Positions 47,991 through 59,822 of a stretch of DNA of 64,000 nt are shown in pieces; the stretch's first letter is position 1, and the number at the start of each line of letters is the position of its first letter. Source of the stretch: Nymphalis io. Lineage: Eukaryota > Arthropoda > Insecta > Lepidoptera > Nymphalidae. The notes under the pieces were generated by a model. That model was given only the letters and a program-made list of their open reading frames with translations. It was not told where the DNA came from and did not search any database. The DNA is taken from positions 7,383,001-7,447,000 of the forward strand of contig NC_065889.1 in assembly GCF_905147045.1 (NCBI RefSeq). Reading direction: 5' to 3'. A program made the position numbers and the translations under genes.

Positions 47991-50004
47991 TTAAGCTTAA
48001 ATATTTAGTTAATGGGTAACATGTTAGGAAGTACTGTAATCGTCTGTAATCTGCATGAAATAGTAAAATAGTAGATATATATTTGATTTAAATTTAAGTT
48101 TAAATGTAAAAGTAATGGAGGGAAATACGTAACAAAAATAAAACTAAAAATTATGAATTTTGGCGGAGATACGAATAATAACTTATTAAGAAAAAACGAA
48201 AAAACTTTTATTGTTAAAAGGTTATAGTTCAAATAAAGACAAAATACAATTTAAGCCGCGAGGAAACTGTTAATACGTCGACATGTGGTGTAATCAAATT
48301 GCACGGCCTAAATAAACGTGACGTAGCGAAGATTATGTTTTTTTTTTGTTAAATTCAATATAAATTAATGTTGTGGGGTAAATAATGATGTTGGGGCTGA
48401 AGTTAAATCGAGGCATTATTAAATTGCAGCTTTTATACCTGACGTTGGACTATTAATAGGTAAGTAATGGCGAACACATTAATCGCGTGATGTTGAAGAA
48501 TGATAAATTGTTAAAGTTTTATTGCCTGGAAATGCACTGGCCTTATAAATGGACGATTTAATATTTATATCTACATTATTCAGATGTATGATATTTTTAA
48601 TGGTGTTACGGTTTATAAATGCACTATAAAATATAATAAAATAATAATTATATTATTAGTATTAAAATAATATCTAGTGAAACATTTTAAAACAGATATT
48701 TATTTTATTCTCATAATAAAATGAATTTAATTTACGATACGATATTGGGATTATATCTAAGCCAAATGTTTCAGTTAATTTTTCGGAACTGTCTTAAAAT
48801 TTAATTCTAAGATTCAATCCGTTGTAAATAACATATTAAATAGAAGCTTGTAATAATAATGAGAATTATTTTAATATTTTACATTTTTTTTTAATATAAA
48901 CATATCATATACATACATACATTTAAATTTTACAGTAAATAGTTGATGATATCCATGCACAAAAGTGAAAGTAATTTCGGAAAATAGCGGTAAGTGCATT
49001 ATTTGACAAGCAAGCAATCATATACATTTCATAGATTGAACGATAATTTATTAGATTTCTAGATACACAATCCACACAAATATATTTTAAATTCAAAAAT
49101 ACTTACAATAAAATATAATTCCTCGATAATATTACTAATACGGCTATTATGTTAATATCTTAAACAGTTTTTCTCATAGAAGGGTGTAATAAAGTTTTTC
49201 GAAGTTATTTTTCACCATTTCCTGCCTGACCTTGACTGGTCTCTCTGAGAATGACCGTCGTAGCAAAAACTCGGTCAGGCACACGCCATTGTCTCATTCA
49301 TATTTGTAACTTATTTTTGTTTGGCTGTAATAGTAAAGGCTCGTCTTATAGTCATTTTTTGGCATTTTGTAATATATGTACGAACACCGACAATTACTTT
49401 TCTTTATATTTGTACCAAGCATAATTATACAAATTTAAAAATATATTCTGGTTTATAAAGCACGCTTGTAATTCGGCGGATGTATGAAGATTTTCTGTGA
49501 AGTAGTACTCTACTCAGACGAATCAGGTTTTGGTAAATACAACTACATCAAAGGCTAATAAGTATATTTATATATCGCTGTATCGCTGGAGTTCCCGGCA
49601 CTCTACTCCTTAATAATATTTACTGAACCGCATCTAATGAGAACGATATTTGAAAATTACATTTATAATAGGTTTTTAATAATTCAAAAAATCGACTTCA
49701 AGGAAGGAACAGATTCTCAATTGATGCTTTTTATATGTAATGTTTTTATGTATGTTCATAACTTTTTCTTTTGATTCTTTTTGCCTTGGGTTTAATATAG
49801 CCCCGAGTTGGGCCTGTCTGGAAATTTTTAAGTTTTTGCTTATAAGAATGAGCAGTTTAGAATCGTCTTGTAGCAGGACAGTTTAGTTTTATGTAGCTAC
49901 TATCGGTTCCGAATGTAGATTTTACCGAAAACCGACAAAAACAATCTCAAATGAAATTACAAAGTGAACTAACTATATACAATTAAATTTGTTAATCCTT
50001 TGTA

Positions 50005-50223
50005 TAGCTAAACAGCAATACTTAGTATTGTTTGAAGGGTGAGTGTGCCAGTGTTACCACAGGCAAAAGGAACATAACATCTAGTTTCCAAGGTTAGTGT
50101 TTTGCGCATTGACGATGTAAGGAATGTAATATTTCTATAAGCGTCAATCTCTATGGGTGATGGTGAGCATTTATCATCCGGTAGCCTATCTACACCACGC
50201 TTCGCCTTCCTATTTTATATGAA
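50005..50223 (+). repeat. Family A repeat, old and 5'-truncated
   Basis: Starts at AGCTAAACAGCAATACTTAG and runs through GGGTGAGTGTGCCAGTG, TCATCCGGTAGCC and CTTCCTATTTTATATGAAAAAA. More diverged than the other copies. Confidence 0.75.
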
Positions 50224-51689
50224 AAAACCTGTATGCAAATCAACGAACCCTATATACGTTTTTTATTGTCATATATATGTAATAAATAAAAAAAACTTAT
50301 CTGTTAATGTACGAGATGAGACAATGATATAAGATTTAATATTTTAGTAACGATTATTTATTATTATAATGTATTTCTGACGACGAGATGATTTATAAAA
50401 ACAAGTAAATCATAATCCTAGGTGCTTGCATGGATTTGAACCAGAAGTCTTCGATTACGAGTAACTGTTCTAATCGCTCCGCTATCTCGGCGTTTTAATT
50501 TAATTTATGATTTTTTTAAGTTTAACAAAAAAACTTAAGTCAAGATGTCGTCCTGGGAGCATTGTATCATATATATTATGTATACGATACATATATATAG
50601 AAAACGTTGTAAGACTAATTGGATGAAAATATAGTATAAAGTTTTAGCTCAACGTGCAATTGTGTGTTGAGAGGAATGTATTAATAGCTAAAGGTCAGCT
50701 CATAAACGCAATTAAAGTTATACACAGCTCAATAGAGCGAAATGTCACTATATATGTATACATATACAATATCAATGCTAAATAAAATGGCTGTATACGA
50801 AATTCAATAAAAACATGTACATACATACATGTAACGTGTTGCGCAGCTGACGGCTCCCTGGGGGCGCAATTCTCTGCCTTGGAATCATGGATGGATGAAT
50901 AAGTAAGCAGTGGGGCGCATTGCTGACGCGTTAAACTTATATCCAAGGTCAAAGATTGTTTGAAAATAATGCACTAATTGTTTATAATCATTACGATAAT
51001 TGATTTGACTTTATTTTTAACTGCTATTATAATTTATTTTCAGTTTCTATTATATTTTATACAAAAATATTGATAAATTTTTCATTTATTGTATTCACGC
51101 GTATTCTGTTAAAGGCTATACGGGTATTCTTATCTGATATAGCTTGATGAGAGCTCAGTTCATATAAAAGATTTTTACGTATAGTTTATATTTGAGATTT
51201 TTACATTTTAGCAAAATACACAATTATTTGGCAATTTAATTGAAATTTTTAAAAAAGTAATTATGTTTTTTATCATAAAAAATTATAGTGTTATTTTTTT
51301 GTACCTATAAATAGTTGATGATATTTACGACAGTATTTATACAAAGCAGAAACAAAGGTGTAGTCTCAAAGGTGCATATCTAATATTATATCCTTCCGCG
51401 TACATGACTCATCAATTGTTTTGCGTCAATATTCGTCTATATTGAATTGAAATATGTGATTTTATATAACACATATTGAATTTTGGTTATAATACACATA
51501 AAATACGCTGCAAGTGATTTAATTAACGTACCTATGTAATTTTATTGTCGGGAAAGTGTAATCACGTGTGTTGCTTGCCGGTTATTCTCTGTAGAAACTA
51601 TATTCCAAATCGTCGGTAATTTTTAATTTAACATTTTAATATAAAAATTCAAAAGGTGTGTATATCTATTTGAATAAAGTATATTTAGT

Positions 51690-51915
51690 CGCCTCGTTGG
51701 TCTAGTGGCTAGATATAAGGCCGCTGACTCGGAGGTCCTGAGTTCAATTCCCAGGTCGGGCCAATAAAAAGTTATTGGGTTTTTCTGTCAGCTAGGGACT
51801 AAAGAGTGCACCTGTGTTTGTGCACACACTTGTGCACTATAATATGTCCTGCGCAGTTGTCTTATCTCTTCTGAGATTGGCTGCCGTGGTCGAAATCGGT
51901 CTAGAGGACCTTATT
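51690..51915 (+). repeat. Family C SINE with complete tRNA-derived head
   Basis: GCCTCGTTGGTCTAGTGGCT supplies an A box and GAGTTCAATTCCC a B box, spaced as in a tRNA gene. The body has AGAGTGCACCTGTG, ACACTTGTGCACTATAATATG, TGAGATTGGCTGCCGTGG and GAAATCGGTCTAGAGGACC. As the most complete copy here it defines the 5' end that the other family C copies lack. RNA polymerase III promoter inferred. Confidence 0.88.
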
Positions 51916-51990
51916 TAGTTGATTTGAACGTTCCTTTTGGCTAAATCTAAAACTACCTGTATGTAAATATGAATGTTGCCAGAATTTAAA

Positions 51991-52071
51991 CCAGTTTTAT
52001 TAGAATTAAGCATTAAACCAGTTTTATTAGAATTAAGCATTAAGCCAGTTTTATTAGAATTAAGCACTAAA
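51991..52071. repeat. 27-bp minisatellite, three units
   Basis: CCAGTTTTATTAGAATTAAG starts at 51991, 52018 and 52045, exactly 27 bp apart. Units differ at one or two bases (AAACC, AAGCC, CACTAA). Confidence 0.95.
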
Positions 52072-53389
52072 ATCAACACAAACAATATCCAGAAGCAATA
52101 TTAGAACCATCTTTCTCTGACATAAAAATACATCAATGATATGACGAAAAGTTTTACGGGCGCTGTTCTAGCAAGAAACGTTTGATAGTTTTGGATACGT
52201 TTAGCGAAACGATATAGAAAGCATTGAAACTTTACAGAACTTTCATCAATTCATTCTTATTGGTTTCGTTTATATACGTTGTTATAAATAAAAAAGTTTC
52301 TTTTATTGTTTTCTATCAGCAAATTCGATTGTTTATGGTAAACTCAAAAAGAGTTTTCTATGACAGCAAAAATCCTTATAAGCTAAGATCTTTGCCTGTT
52401 AGTTGTAGATATCCATTCATAATGCTTTGTTTTCGAATGTCATAATACTGATTATAGAAAAAGATAAAGCTGTATTTAATTATGCAACGTTTATTTGTAA
52501 GTCCGTTATTTTAAATTAGACTATTATTTAAAATAAGACCAAGAAACTAAAATGTAAAGCAAAATAAAACAATTAATGAAACAATGTGAGAACAAATTAA
52601 TTTCCAGTTGAACAATTTTAAATCGAGTACTTCACAATAACTATTACAGAGATGTTAAATCAATAACTCGACCTGGGCCAAGGCGTAGATCAGACTAAAG
52701 AGAATTTAACCTCAACGTGAACTTTAGCTTTATTACTGAATGTTCTTATTGCCTAGCAATTATTGTTTTCCCTATTGTTTAAAATGTTCATCTTCCTCGT
52801 TGAAAAATCCTTTTTATTGTTTTAGTAGATGAAATAGATGTTGAATTGAGTCAATGTTATGCTCAAACTTTATCTAAACAAAAAGTTATTTATAATGATA
52901 ATAAATATAAATATGAATGTGTGCATGTTTGTTAATTATACGTTTCTATGCTATTCATCCGATTATGTATAAAGTCATAAGTTTCATAACTTTAGTAAGT
53001 TTTGCGTAGGCTAGCGAGGCCCCGACAAAACAATCTGGAATGTATGTTTGTCCTTCAATATAAACGTTTTATGTAGATTCCTTGTTCGAAGCTGCGACGG
53101 GCAGCTAGAAGTAGGTATAATTATTGATGTATTTAATTTATAAAAATATATATGTATAAGCATGAATAACATCGTTTGTCTAGACATTTTTGTAATAAAG
53201 ACATAAAAAAATATTTAAAGGTAACCGTTAACTAACGAGTTCATTAAACTTGAATCCCTGTATTTGTATGTACTTGATTAAATTAAGAATTTGAATTTAT
53301 ACAAAAGCGGCATTGTTAAGTTTATGTTCATTTAGTAAAACATTGGTAGTGAAATTTAATGTAATTTACATTTATGTAGGGTTTACACT

Positions 53390-53660
53390 TACTGGTTGTT
53401 GGGCTTCATGCGAATCAAGTCGTCTGAAGCTTCTTAATAGGTAGGCGAAATGGCAAATGGACCACTTTCTGGTCACCGACGCCCAGAGTTATTTGATATA
53501 GAATGAGTGGTACGTACTACCTAGCCAGACGGGATCGCAAAAAGTCTTACTACCCTGTTGCTATCTACTTTCAGGTATCCTAGCGCTAAACAGCTATATT
53601 ACATTGTGCGTATTGGTTTGAAAGGTGAGTGAGCCAGTGTAATTTGCCATCAGCTTAAAG
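53390..53660. repeat. Composite of family A fragments in both orientations
   Basis: Pieces such as CTGGTTGTTGGGCTTCATGC (plus head), GGTAGGCGAAATGGCAAATG and TACTACCTAGCCAGACGGGA (reverse-oriented parts), then AGCGCTAAACAGC and AAAGGTGAGTGAGCCAGTGT (plus) suggest two or more overlapping, rearranged insertions. Confidence 0.6.
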
Positions 53661-54250
53661 AGTGTACCTATCGGCAAAAACGATCACTAATCACCAGATG
53701 GCACAATACCAATGATATGTTCGATTTTAATTATCGATGGATAAATTTTCTTCATCACTGAGCTTACTAGAGGTGACCGTGCCATTCTGGAACGAATGGC
53801 TGTCCCAGTAAGCCATACTTAATCTTAAGCTCGAGCAATTCTTATTGGGAAAGGTATAGATTCTATTTTCGATTACTATTGTTACAATCACTTATTCGAT
53901 GGTTTTATTTATAACAGAAAAATTACTTGGGAACTTATTTATTGTTAAATTACTTATGTGAATTAAGTTTTTTTTTCATTAATACTTGTATCTCCACATG
54001 TGTGTCCGTGGCATATTTAGATTTTTTTTCTTTTTGTGTTGAACTCTCCGTCAATTACGTATTGAAGTTCTAATATACTAAGAGCAATGTATTATATAAT
54101 TAAAAAAAGCGGACTGCGCTATATTTTTCAAAATGTCAATATTATTTTATTTTATTGTTTACTTAATAATACATACTAAATGATAATTATAAATGAACCA
54201 CAATGGCCCAGTTTATAAAGAGTATTATTTTGAATTTTAACCAAAAATTC

Positions 54251-54252
54251 AC

Positions 54253-54282
<30 letters not shown>
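54251..54282. repeat. TTTA tetranucleotide microsatellite
   Basis: About seven uninterrupted TTTA units between ACTTATTTATTT and ATTTACTTGC. Confidence 0.95.
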
Positions 54283-54283
<1 letters not shown>

Positions 54284-54689
54284 CTTGCTGGTTCAAATAG
54301 TACAATTGATTTGTCGCAATTATTTTTATAATGCTTATATTTTTATAGGTCATTTTTTCAACATCAATACGTAAAAAAATATCGTTAAGCATAAAAACAA
54401 CATCAATATTAACTGTCTTTTTCATGTGCTTAATTTGTGTTAATAATTCATCACGTCTCGGTACTTTTAAAGTCATATTATTATTATCTATTGTCTATCT
54501 ATCTTTCATTGCGTAAGTTATCGAGCACACCGCATTTAATTCTGAAGGTAGTTATGTCTTAAGCCATAGTAATATTTTATAGACTTATTTTTGATCAAAC
54601 TCTTTGGTTTATCACAAACTGATTGCAGTTTTATTCTTTATAGACTGCCTCTTTTGTCAAGTTATTGGTTTGTTCTGTCGAGAAATTCT

Positions 54690-54890
54690 CAACAGCAGCT
54701 TGGGTTTAGAAATTGGCAGTGATTAAAGCATGTAAAGTCGTTAGTCCTGCGCCTGAACTGTTTCTGGTCGTGTCGGATTTGTCATTCCATCAGATTTTGA
54801 AAGTAAAGGGATAGAGAGTGCCCTCGTGCTTGTGTACATACCTGTACACTATAATATATCCCGCGCAGACGGCCATCACCGTCATCATAA
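54690..54890 (+). repeat. Family C SINE, diverged
   Basis: GTAAAGTCGTTAGTCCTGCG, CTGGTCGTGTCGGATTTGTC, AGAGAGTGCCCTCGTGCTTG and TGTACACTATAATATATCCC follow the family C order. The 3' end is cut off. Confidence 0.65.
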
Positions 54891-56600
54891 ATTCAAAATT
54901 CAATGTTTTCTATCACACTATATTTATCTGGTAATCATTCCTATTTCAAATATTTTATAATTAATTTATTCTTGCGCTATGTAACCTCTTTCAAAACAAC
55001 CTCTTTCTTTATTATGATACTGTTCACAATGTTTATAGTTTATCAAGCGTCCAAAGCCAAGAGTTCATTGTTAAAAGTTTATGGAGATGGCCATTGTTCG
55101 TGATACTGCGAAGATGAGTTAAAAGTAACATCTTCTTTAGAAAAAGAAGTAAAGTTTGCATCTTATAAAGCGATTTGAATAACAAAAGACGCAGTTATTA
55201 TATATATTTTAAAATTAACTTTAATGTAGGGTGTTTATCGTATCAGGAATTTTATTAAGAAAACAATAATATTTTCTATTAGTTTCCGCCCGTGGCTTAG
55301 CCCGCGTGTAAGTGAGTGAGGTGTTGGTTTTGTGAAGTTACCCTATGTCCCGTTTTATACCCCTGACAACGTGTATGCAAAATTTCATAATGTTCGGTTC
55401 AGTAGATAAGACATGAAAGTGTAACAAACAAACGAAAAAACTCACTTTCGCATTAATAATATAATATTACTTAGGACTTGGGCTGGAACTATGAAAATAC
55501 AAGCTACTGTATTTTCTTTCAACACAATGTTAAAAAATAAAGCACTTTCAATAAAGTTACATGGATTTTGGAATTGGATTATTCTTTAAAAAACCATTTT
55601 ACAGAATAATGTATTCGAATGCCATTCGTATGAAAGTAAAAAAAAAATAAGAACGGAATATATCATTTGGTTTATCGAAAACCACGAAAGATTGAGTAAT
55701 ATGTATCTCGCAATGAACTTTGTTTTCGGATAAATATCATAGCGTGGGTGTACAACGCATTTATTGTAGTATGTTACCGTCAGCGAGCAAAGTGCCGCAT
55801 CACTAGAGCGACTGAGATGTAGTTTGGCAACTCGCCAAGCCGCCTCGTTGATCGCAAGCTGTGTCTAACCGCCACCGCTTTGCGTCTTCATACAACAATT
55901 ATCATTGAAATCTTGATAGAAAAATCTTTATAGCAATGTTACTATATATTTGCTTTAGATTTTTATTTGTGTGCTTGTTAAATGCCTCATTAGGAACCAG
56001 AAAGACTTAGTGATTGAGTTATTCTCTTATACCTCCTACCGCTCCGTGTGTTACCTCCTCTGTGGATACCTCCTGCCACTCCGTGTGTTGTTGAATGAAA
56101 TGAAATAAAATTATATTTATTTCCCTCAACATAAAGGAAAAATTACATGTAATTTAATTAATCATTATAATAAAACCGTTTAACAAAGTACACATTCCTT
56201 TGTGAGAGGTATCCAGTACTAGTAGTACTGGTATCTATACTAGTTAACTGTTTTACAGATTACCAGGCTCCCTCTCGCACGGACCGACAGAATGGTAGTA
56301 ATTACTATTAACTAAATTTAAATTAATTAATAAATTAAATAGTTTGCATGAAAAGATAAAACAATAATATTTCAAATATTAGTTTTTTTAATATATTTTT
56401 TTAATTAGTTAGTTTCTATTGACGTAAATCTGATTACATGTTACTTTATTGTGAACTTGTTTTCACCCGCGTGCGTAGAGGACAGGTGTTATCTAGCCTT
56501 TGCCCTTCTTTGGTATTCAAGCTTGCATCATACCAAATTAGATCAAAAGCGCAACAGACAGAGAGAGTTACTTTCGCATTTATAATATACTAGCTGACCC
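54891..56600. other. Noncoding stretch, common repeat and a small GC-rich island
   Basis: Positions 55285-55470 are a likely interspersed repeat (TTCCGCCCGTGGCTTAGCCC ... AACTCACTTTCGCATTAATA). A relatively GC-rich unique patch lies at 55775-55890 (GTCAGCGAGCAAAGTGCCGC ... CCGCCACCGCTTTGCGTC); it has no open frame worth naming and might be regulatory. Positions 56465-56590 repeat the CACCCGCGTGCGTAGAGG ... GTTACTTTCGCATTTATAAT pattern. Confidence 0.4.
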
Positions 56601-57460
56601 GTGCCCACTTTGTTGGGTGGTAAATATTTTTACTTGTGATCGATTGACCGAACATTAATAAAATTGTCTCGTGTTTTTTTTTAATATAGAATAGGAAGGT
56701 GGACGAGAATATGGGCCACCTGATGGTAAGTGGTCACGAACGACCATAGACATTGGCATTGTAAGAAATGTTAACCATCGCTTACATCACCAATGAGCCA
56801 CCAACCTTGGGAACTAAGATGTTATGTCCCTTGTGCCTGTAATTACACTGGCTCACTCACCCTTCAAACCGGAACACAACAATACCAAGTACTGCTGTTT
56901 TGCGGTAGAATATCTGATGAGTGGTTGGTACCTATCTAGACGAGCTTGAACAAAGCTCTACCACCAGTAAATTTATTACCACCGTGTATTTGATATTTTA
57001 AATTATCTCTTAAAATATGCCACCAAAACAAACTGTAAAAAATGAATTTTATCTGAATAAAAATTCCTTGGTAATAAATTAATTTTTAAATAGATTGACG
57101 TATATGAAAAAACCGTCTAATAGAAATATCACTCGATAGATTACGACACGATCACGGTTCCATACCTATGTCGTATTATCTCTTTAACCATCCGTCCAAA
57201 TTATATGCAGTAAAGGGGAAAATTCTTTTGTTTTTAACGACTTAAATTAAATTTTTTAATATAAAAAACCACTTTTTGTGACTTGAATATAAAAGTTAGA
57301 CATTCGACCGTTTTTTCTCCGACTTACTTTGCAAATCCCATTACCACTTTTCTAAAAATGTTTTTCATTTTTCGGGTTAATTTATAGCCTATGACACTTA
57401 CAAATGATGTGGCTTTCTAAAACCTCACAAACTTTACCTTATTATTATATTAGTATAGAT
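56588..57460. repeat. Interspersed repeat interrupted by a family A insertion
   Basis: Begins ATACTAGCTGACCCGTGCCC and ends TTATTATATTAGTATAGAT, the usual opening and closing words of a common lepidopteran repeat. A reverse family A copy (56677-56972) splits it, so the family A insertion is the younger. The class of the outer repeat could not be decided. Confidence 0.55.
56677..56972 (-). repeat. Family A repeat (reverse), full length
   Basis: Starts TTTTTTTTTAATATAGAATA and reads GGGCCACCTGATGGTAAGTG through GCCACCAACCTTGGGAACTA to AGCTCTACCACCAGTAAAT. Well preserved. Confidence 0.9.
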
Positions 57461-59528
57461 ACTAATATTAAATTATTAAAACTTTTAAAATTCGTGTAGT
57501 ACTTTTAATTTTAAGACTAATTTATTTCAATTCTATCAATGATTATATTAATTTTGTCGATGGCAATATTGATAAGCTATTTGTCAATTATGGGGAAGCG
57601 AAATTCGGGATTCGGGCGTGCTTGTATCCAATAACGTGTAATGGGTTATTACATAATGCAAGCTGCGGTCGCAGCGAATCAAAATAGTACTTTAGTAGTA
57701 TCCGCCCATGGCTTCGCACGCGCGTGTTTAGTAGCCATTTTGTAAGAACAAACTCGAGACTGATCGCAGAAATCGCTTGTTAAATGTCAGAAAGTGGTAT
57801 GCGACATGGACCATAATAATTATAACATTTAAAGAATACACGCATCAAACTAGTATATCGCCATAAGTTGGTTGTCAGCGCTAGCAATGTGTATGAAAAC
57901 TTTCACGATGATTGTTTGAGTAGTTTAAGACATGAAATAATCAAACTAACTATCAAGCACATTGTAATCGTCATTTTACAACATAAATATTTTTTATAGC
58001 TACGTAATGTAGATTCTACAGATAATAAACGGTGAGCAATTCAGTAGCTACTCTTTTCGTTACTAAAATACGTGTAATATATATATGCAATTTGTATGAA
58101 ACTTCAAGCCCTGGTTTATATAATCTTGTACAGAGAGTGACTATAAATATATTTGTTGGTCATGTAAAATGATCTCCGGGATCTTATTATAGAATCGTAT
58201 CGAATACCACAGAAATAATGTATTGAATTTTTGAAAATATAATGATTTTATATCGGCTGTAATATTTTATATATGACAGGTTTTTATTAAACTATTACTA
58301 AAATTACTTACTTTTATGCTATAATTTTAATTTATCTTACATTATAATTATAACATAAAAATCACGTTTGTCACATTAGTAGTCTAAATTAGAAGCAAGT
58401 GACACTACGAAGTGCACCTATTTTAATAACACTAATAATGCACTGAATCCTCCGAAGCGCGCTGCATCTAGTATATGATTATGCGTATTTGTTTAGTTTT
58501 TTCAATTAGTAAGACTAAAACTCTATTTATTTATTAATAATTTTCGTATGTTTTTTATTATGATTTTAACTTTTAAAACATAAAACACTAATTGTAATTT
58601 TAAAAGTTGCGCACTTTTTGGAAAAATATAAATCCTTTCTGTAAAAGTTTGTTGTCCTTGTGTTTACCTCTCTAAGGCCATGTGGCTATAACATTGAATC
58701 TTAACAGGAGATTGCATTCGGGTTTAAGGCTTAAACCCAAAATAAGCATTACTTTTCGTTTACTTAATTTGTGCTTATAATTAATTTCGTGCTCGTTATT
58801 GATGGAAAATATCAAAATGAAATCTGCATCGGACGAAATTCTGTTTATGTATCCACCAACACCTATTGAAGCAGCTTGATAGAATGAGCTTAAAACTTTC
58901 TTCTCGAGAGGAGGGGAGGCCTTAGCTCACCTGTGTTACTTATCTACTTACTACTATATCGATTTGAGATGATTTGGAGAATTTTTTGGAAATTAAGAAA
59001 TATTTTGCAAATTATTGCAGTATCAAGGTATATTTATCTATTTTAAAAATCAATATGCAAATATTTGAAACAAGAATAAGAAAGAATAATTGTTGATTAA
59101 AAAAAATACCTTTGAATTCCTCAGTGGTGCAGCGTGATAGGTTAAGTCGGTGAGCGGTAAAAAATAAAGGTCAAACTGTAGTGCATATTATAGTGACTTT
59201 TGTTTTTCTTATGGAAAAAGTTTAATATTTCTTTATATGTATAATGCACTATATACAAGCTAATTTGTTGTACCAATGATAAAAAATCATATGTGATAAA
59301 AAGATAGGACTTTGATTTTCATACATAATATACTATATGATAGGTACCTATTACATGTTTATTTTTTTGATTGATAAAAAAGATTAACTACAGAATATCT
59401 TGCCGGTTCGGTACAATAAAATTAACCTTGTAAAATGTCGATTCAAAAGTGCTTGTCTACTTGAATAAAGTATATAAAATATCAGTCTAAGCTGTCTGCA
59501 ATAAATGTCATGCAAACAGTTACTTTAA
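57461..59528. other. Noncoding AT-rich stretch with repeat fragments
   Basis: A common-repeat fragment at 57695-57935 (AGTATCCGCCCATGGCTTCG ...) and a diverged family B SINE at 58735-58935. No exon recognised. Confidence 0.4.
58735..58935 (+). repeat. Family B SINE, diverged
   Basis: TTACTTAATTTGTGCTTATA, TTTCGTGCTCGTTATTGATG, TCTGCATCGGACG, GTATCCACCAACACC and GAGGGGAGGCCTTAGCTCAC follow the family B body. Confidence 0.7.
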
Positions 59529-59822
59529 GCCGAGATAGCCTAGTGGTTAGAACACGTGAATCTTAACCGATGATCGTGGGTTCAAGCCCGGGCAAGCACC
59601 ACTGAATTTTCATGTGCTTAATTTGTGATTATAATTCATCTCGTGCTTGACAGTGAAGGAAAACATCGTGAGGAAACCTGCATGTGTCTAATTTCATTGA
59701 AATTCTGCCACATGTGTATACTACCAACCCGCATTGGAGCAGCGTGGTGGAATAAGCTCCAACCCTTCTCCTCAAAAGGGAGAGGAGGCCTTAGCCCAGC
59801 GGTGGGACATTAACAGGCTGTT
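59529..59822 (+). repeat. Family B SINE, complete reference copy
   Basis: Starts AGCCGAGATAGCCTAGTGGT (A-box-like) and has GTGGGTTCAAGCCC (B-box-like), a tRNA-derived pol III head. The body runs ATTTTCATGTGCTTAATTTG, GAAGGAAAACATCGTGAGGA, CTGCATGTGTCTAATTTCAT, GGAGCAGCGTGGTGGAATAA, GGGAGAGGAGGCCTTAGCCC, ending CATTAACAGGCTGTTATG. About 290 bp. All other family B copies in the window align to parts of it. Confidence 0.92.

Larger units (their letters stand above)
43812..50000. other. Noncoding stretch, possible long first intron
   Basis: Very AT-rich, no convincing exon. Contains family A copies at 46296-46483 (reverse), 46507-46807 and 47730-47990. Homopolymer-rich spacers dominate elsewhere. 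Confidence 0.45.
50224..53389. other. Noncoding stretch with SINE and minisatellite
   Basis: Contains a reverse SINE head at 50421-50500 (GATTTGAACC then CCGCTATCTCGGC), a complete family C SINE (51690-51915) and a 27-bp x 3 minisatellite (51991-52071). Positions about 52940-53110 resemble a common repeat (TATACGTTTCTATGCTATTC to GCTGCGACGGGCAGCTAG). No exon recognised. Confidence 0.4.

Noticed and set aside
51690..51760. tRNA gene
   Set aside because: Same reasoning: it is the tRNA-derived head of a family C SINE, followed by the body seen in other copies.
59529..59600. tRNA gene
   Set aside because: A and B boxes are present, but the sequence runs straight into the repeated SINE body and the acceptor arm does not close; it is the head of a family B SINE.
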